Under the pieces are notes generated by a model that was not told the DNA's origin, did not search any database, and saw only the letters and a list, made by a program, of their open reading frames with translations. Made by a program: the position numbers and the translations under genes. Of a DNA stretch of 15,447 nucleotides, positions 14,081 to 15,447 are shown piece after piece. The stretch is from an uncultured Streptococcus sp. (GTDB lineage Bacteria; Bacillota; Bacilli; Lactobacillales; Streptococcaceae), in assembly GCA_916048145.1 (NCBI GenBank), contig CAJZGT010000013.1, forward strand, positions 1 through 15,447, written 5' to 3'. Each line of letters opens with the position of its first letter. Within the stretch, counting starts at the first letter, position 1.

Positions 14081-15447
14081 TTAGTTCTCCCTTACTGACA
14101 GCTCATACAAGCCCCTGACTGCATTACAGCCATAGATAGCTTCTGCTTGGGCAAAATCTGCCAAGGTCAAGACTTTCTCTTCTATCTGTCCTGTTTCCAG
14201 CAAATGCTGACGGTAAATGCCTGGTAAGATTCCAAGTCGGACTGGCGGTGTATAGAGTTTCCCATCGATTTTCAGAACCAAATTTCCGATAGAGGTTTCA
14301 AGAAGTTCTCCAGACTTATTGTGGTAAATGATCTCTTGCTCCCCTAGGTTCAAATGCGGTCGGTGAGTCGTTTTGAAGTAGGTAAAAGCTTGTTGCAAAT
14401 TGGCTTCCTGAAGGCAGAGTTGGGCCTGACAAAAGCTTGTACTAAGGGGTGTTAATACTTGGCGATCGACTTCTATCTCTCCAGACTTGCTGAGAGAAAT
14501 TCGCAAGCGGTAATCTTGATTAGCATCACAAGCCTGACACTCTGCTTCAATCTTTTGTCTCAAAATTTCTGGGTCAAAAGGAAAAGCAAAATACCGACTA
14601 GCTGTTCTCAATCTTTCCAAATGCTGATCTTCAAACAACAAGTTCTTCTGGCTGATTTTTCCAGTTGTAATTAATTGGAAGCGAGCTTGTTTACGATAGA
14701 GAACTGCTGCCTTTTGATGAACTTCACGGTATTCAGATTCCCATGTGCTATCCCATGTAATGCCTCCGCCTACTCCATAGATAGCTTGCCCCTTGTAGAG
14801 TTGAATGGTCCGAATAGCAACATTAAAAATCCGTCGTCCATTTGGAAGCAAGAGACCAATGGTTCCACAGTAGACTCCACGCGGTTGTGGTTCCAAGTTC
14901 TTTATAATCTCCATAGTCGCAATTTTCGGAGCTCCCGTTATGGAACCACAAGGAAAGAGAGAGCGAAAGATTTCAACAAGGTCAACATCCTCTCGCAACT
15001 GACTCTTGATGGTCGAAGTCATCTGCCAGACAGTTGAATACTGCTCCACTTGACACAAACGCTCCACATGCTCACTTCCCACTTCAGAAATACGGTTCAT
15101 ATCGTTGCGCAAGAGGTCCACAATCATCATATTTTCAGAGCGATTTTTGGGATCCTGTTCCAACCAACTGGCCTGCTCCAAGTCTTCTTGGTCAGTCATG
15201 CCACGCTGAGTCGTTCCCTTCATTGGTCGCGTTGTCAACTCACGGTCATTTTGCTCAAAAAAGAGCTCTGGGCTCATGGAAATCACTGCCATCTCATCAT
15301 GTTCAACATAGGCATTGTAACCCGCCTCCTGCTCTACCACCATACGATTGTAAATGGCAAAAGGATTGACACTCAAATCTTGCTTGAGTTGGACAGTGTA
15401 ATTTACCTGGTAGGTGTCCCCCTGACGCAAATGATGGTGAATCTGGG
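14081..15447 (-). CDS. pabB: Aminodeoxychorismate synthase component I fused to a PabC-like lyase domain, 5' end beyond window
   Basis: Makes 4-amino-4-deoxychorismate from chorismate for folate synthesis; the fused C-terminal class-IV aminotransferase-like domain probably performs the lyase step to p-aminobenzoate. About 455 codons are present; the frame runs open through the right edge, and the codon before RQGDTYQVNYT is an internal TTG, not a start. The chorismate-binding part shows RPMKGTTQRG, whose Lys (codon 15218-15220) marks PabB rather than TrpE, then SENMMIVDLLRND, GSITGAPK and YGVGGGITWDS. The PabC-like part starts near LITTGKI and includes HLERL, YHNKSGELLETS and a conserved GILPGIYR. 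Coupled to the downstream hydrolase. The glutaminase partner PabA is not in the window. Confidence 0.93.
   Translation of the reverse strand, partial: QIHHHLRQGDTYQVNYTVQLKQDLSVNPFAIYNRMVVEQEAGYNAYVEHDEMAVISMSPELFFEQNDRELTTRPMKGTTQRGMTDQEDLEQASWLEQDPKNRSENMMIVDLLRNDMNRISEVGSEHVERLCQVEQYSTVWQMTSTIKSQLREDVDLVEIFRSLFPCGSITGAPKIATMEIIKNLEPQPRGVYCGTIGLLLPNGRRIFNVAIRTIQLYKGQAIYGVGGGITWDSTWESEYREVHQKAAVLYRKQARFQLITTGKISQKNLLFEDQHLERLRTASRYFAFPFDPEILRQKIEAECQACDANQDYRLRISLSKSGEIEVDRQVLTPLSTSFCQAQLCLQEANLQQAFTYFKTTHRPHLNLGEQEIIYHNKSGELLETSIGNLVLKIDGKLYTPPVRLGILPGIYRQHLLETGQIEEKVLTLADFAQAEAIYGCNAVRGLYELSVREN

Noticed and set aside
15428..15430. TTG as the start of the pabB-type gene
   Set aside because: The frame stays open to the window edge (IHHHLRQGDTYQ), and the conserved GDTYQVNY motif is internal in PabB proteins.

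Overview
The window comes from a mitis-group Streptococcus: S. pneumoniae or a very close relative such as S. mitis or S. pseudopneumoniae. The evidence is a YSIRK-type BgaA beta-galactosidase whose residue numbering matches the pneumococcal enzyme, choline-binding surface proteins, a BOX repeat, and a run of housekeeping genes that follows the pneumococcal order pabB - hydrolase - cbp - glk - thyA - DUF3042 - miaA - hflX - rnz - SDR. All genes lie on the minus strand except one 56-residue protein.

Layout from low to high coordinates. (1) 2-4006: the first 1335 codons of bgaA, cut by the window edge, with its own promoter and a CcpA-type cre site in its leader. (2) 4215-8746: a compact operon transcribed from miaA through hflX, an uncharacterised 207-residue gene, rnz and an SDR oxidoreductase, ended by an intrinsic terminator. 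(3) 8708-9030: a small divergent gene (DUF3042 family) whose promoter overlaps that of miaA, followed by a terminator. (4) 9039-9176: a shortened BOX element abutting the thyA stop codon. (5) 9176-11148: thyA and glk, each with a recognisable extended -10 promoter, separated by a strong terminator. (6) 11197-13460: two tandem choline-binding protein genes. (7) 13463-15447: an alpha/beta hydrolase, and the 3' part of a fused PabB/PabC-type folate gene that runs off the right edge.

The most interesting part is the choline-binding pair. As I recall it, pneumococcal CbpL is one protein with an Excalibur domain, choline-binding repeats and an Ltp domain. Here these parts are split over two adjacent genes: Excalibur + repeats upstream, and an unfamiliar N-terminal domain + proline-rich linker + repeats + two Ltp repeats downstream. 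Ltp repeats are the active part of the superinfection-exclusion lipoprotein of S. thermophilus phage TP-J34, so the downstream protein may be a choline-anchored phage-entry blocker. The near-identical, in-phase 120-bp repeats of the two genes offer a simple recombination path between the one-gene and two-gene forms. The function is inference; the domain layout is visible in the sequence.

Functionally, bgaA serves glycan harvesting at the cell surface, glk phosphorylates glucose, thyA and pabB belong to folate and thymidylate metabolism, and miaA, hflX and rnz serve tRNA maturation and ribosome rescue. There is no gene-free stretch above 300 bases; the longest is the 240 bases between bgaA and the SDR gene.
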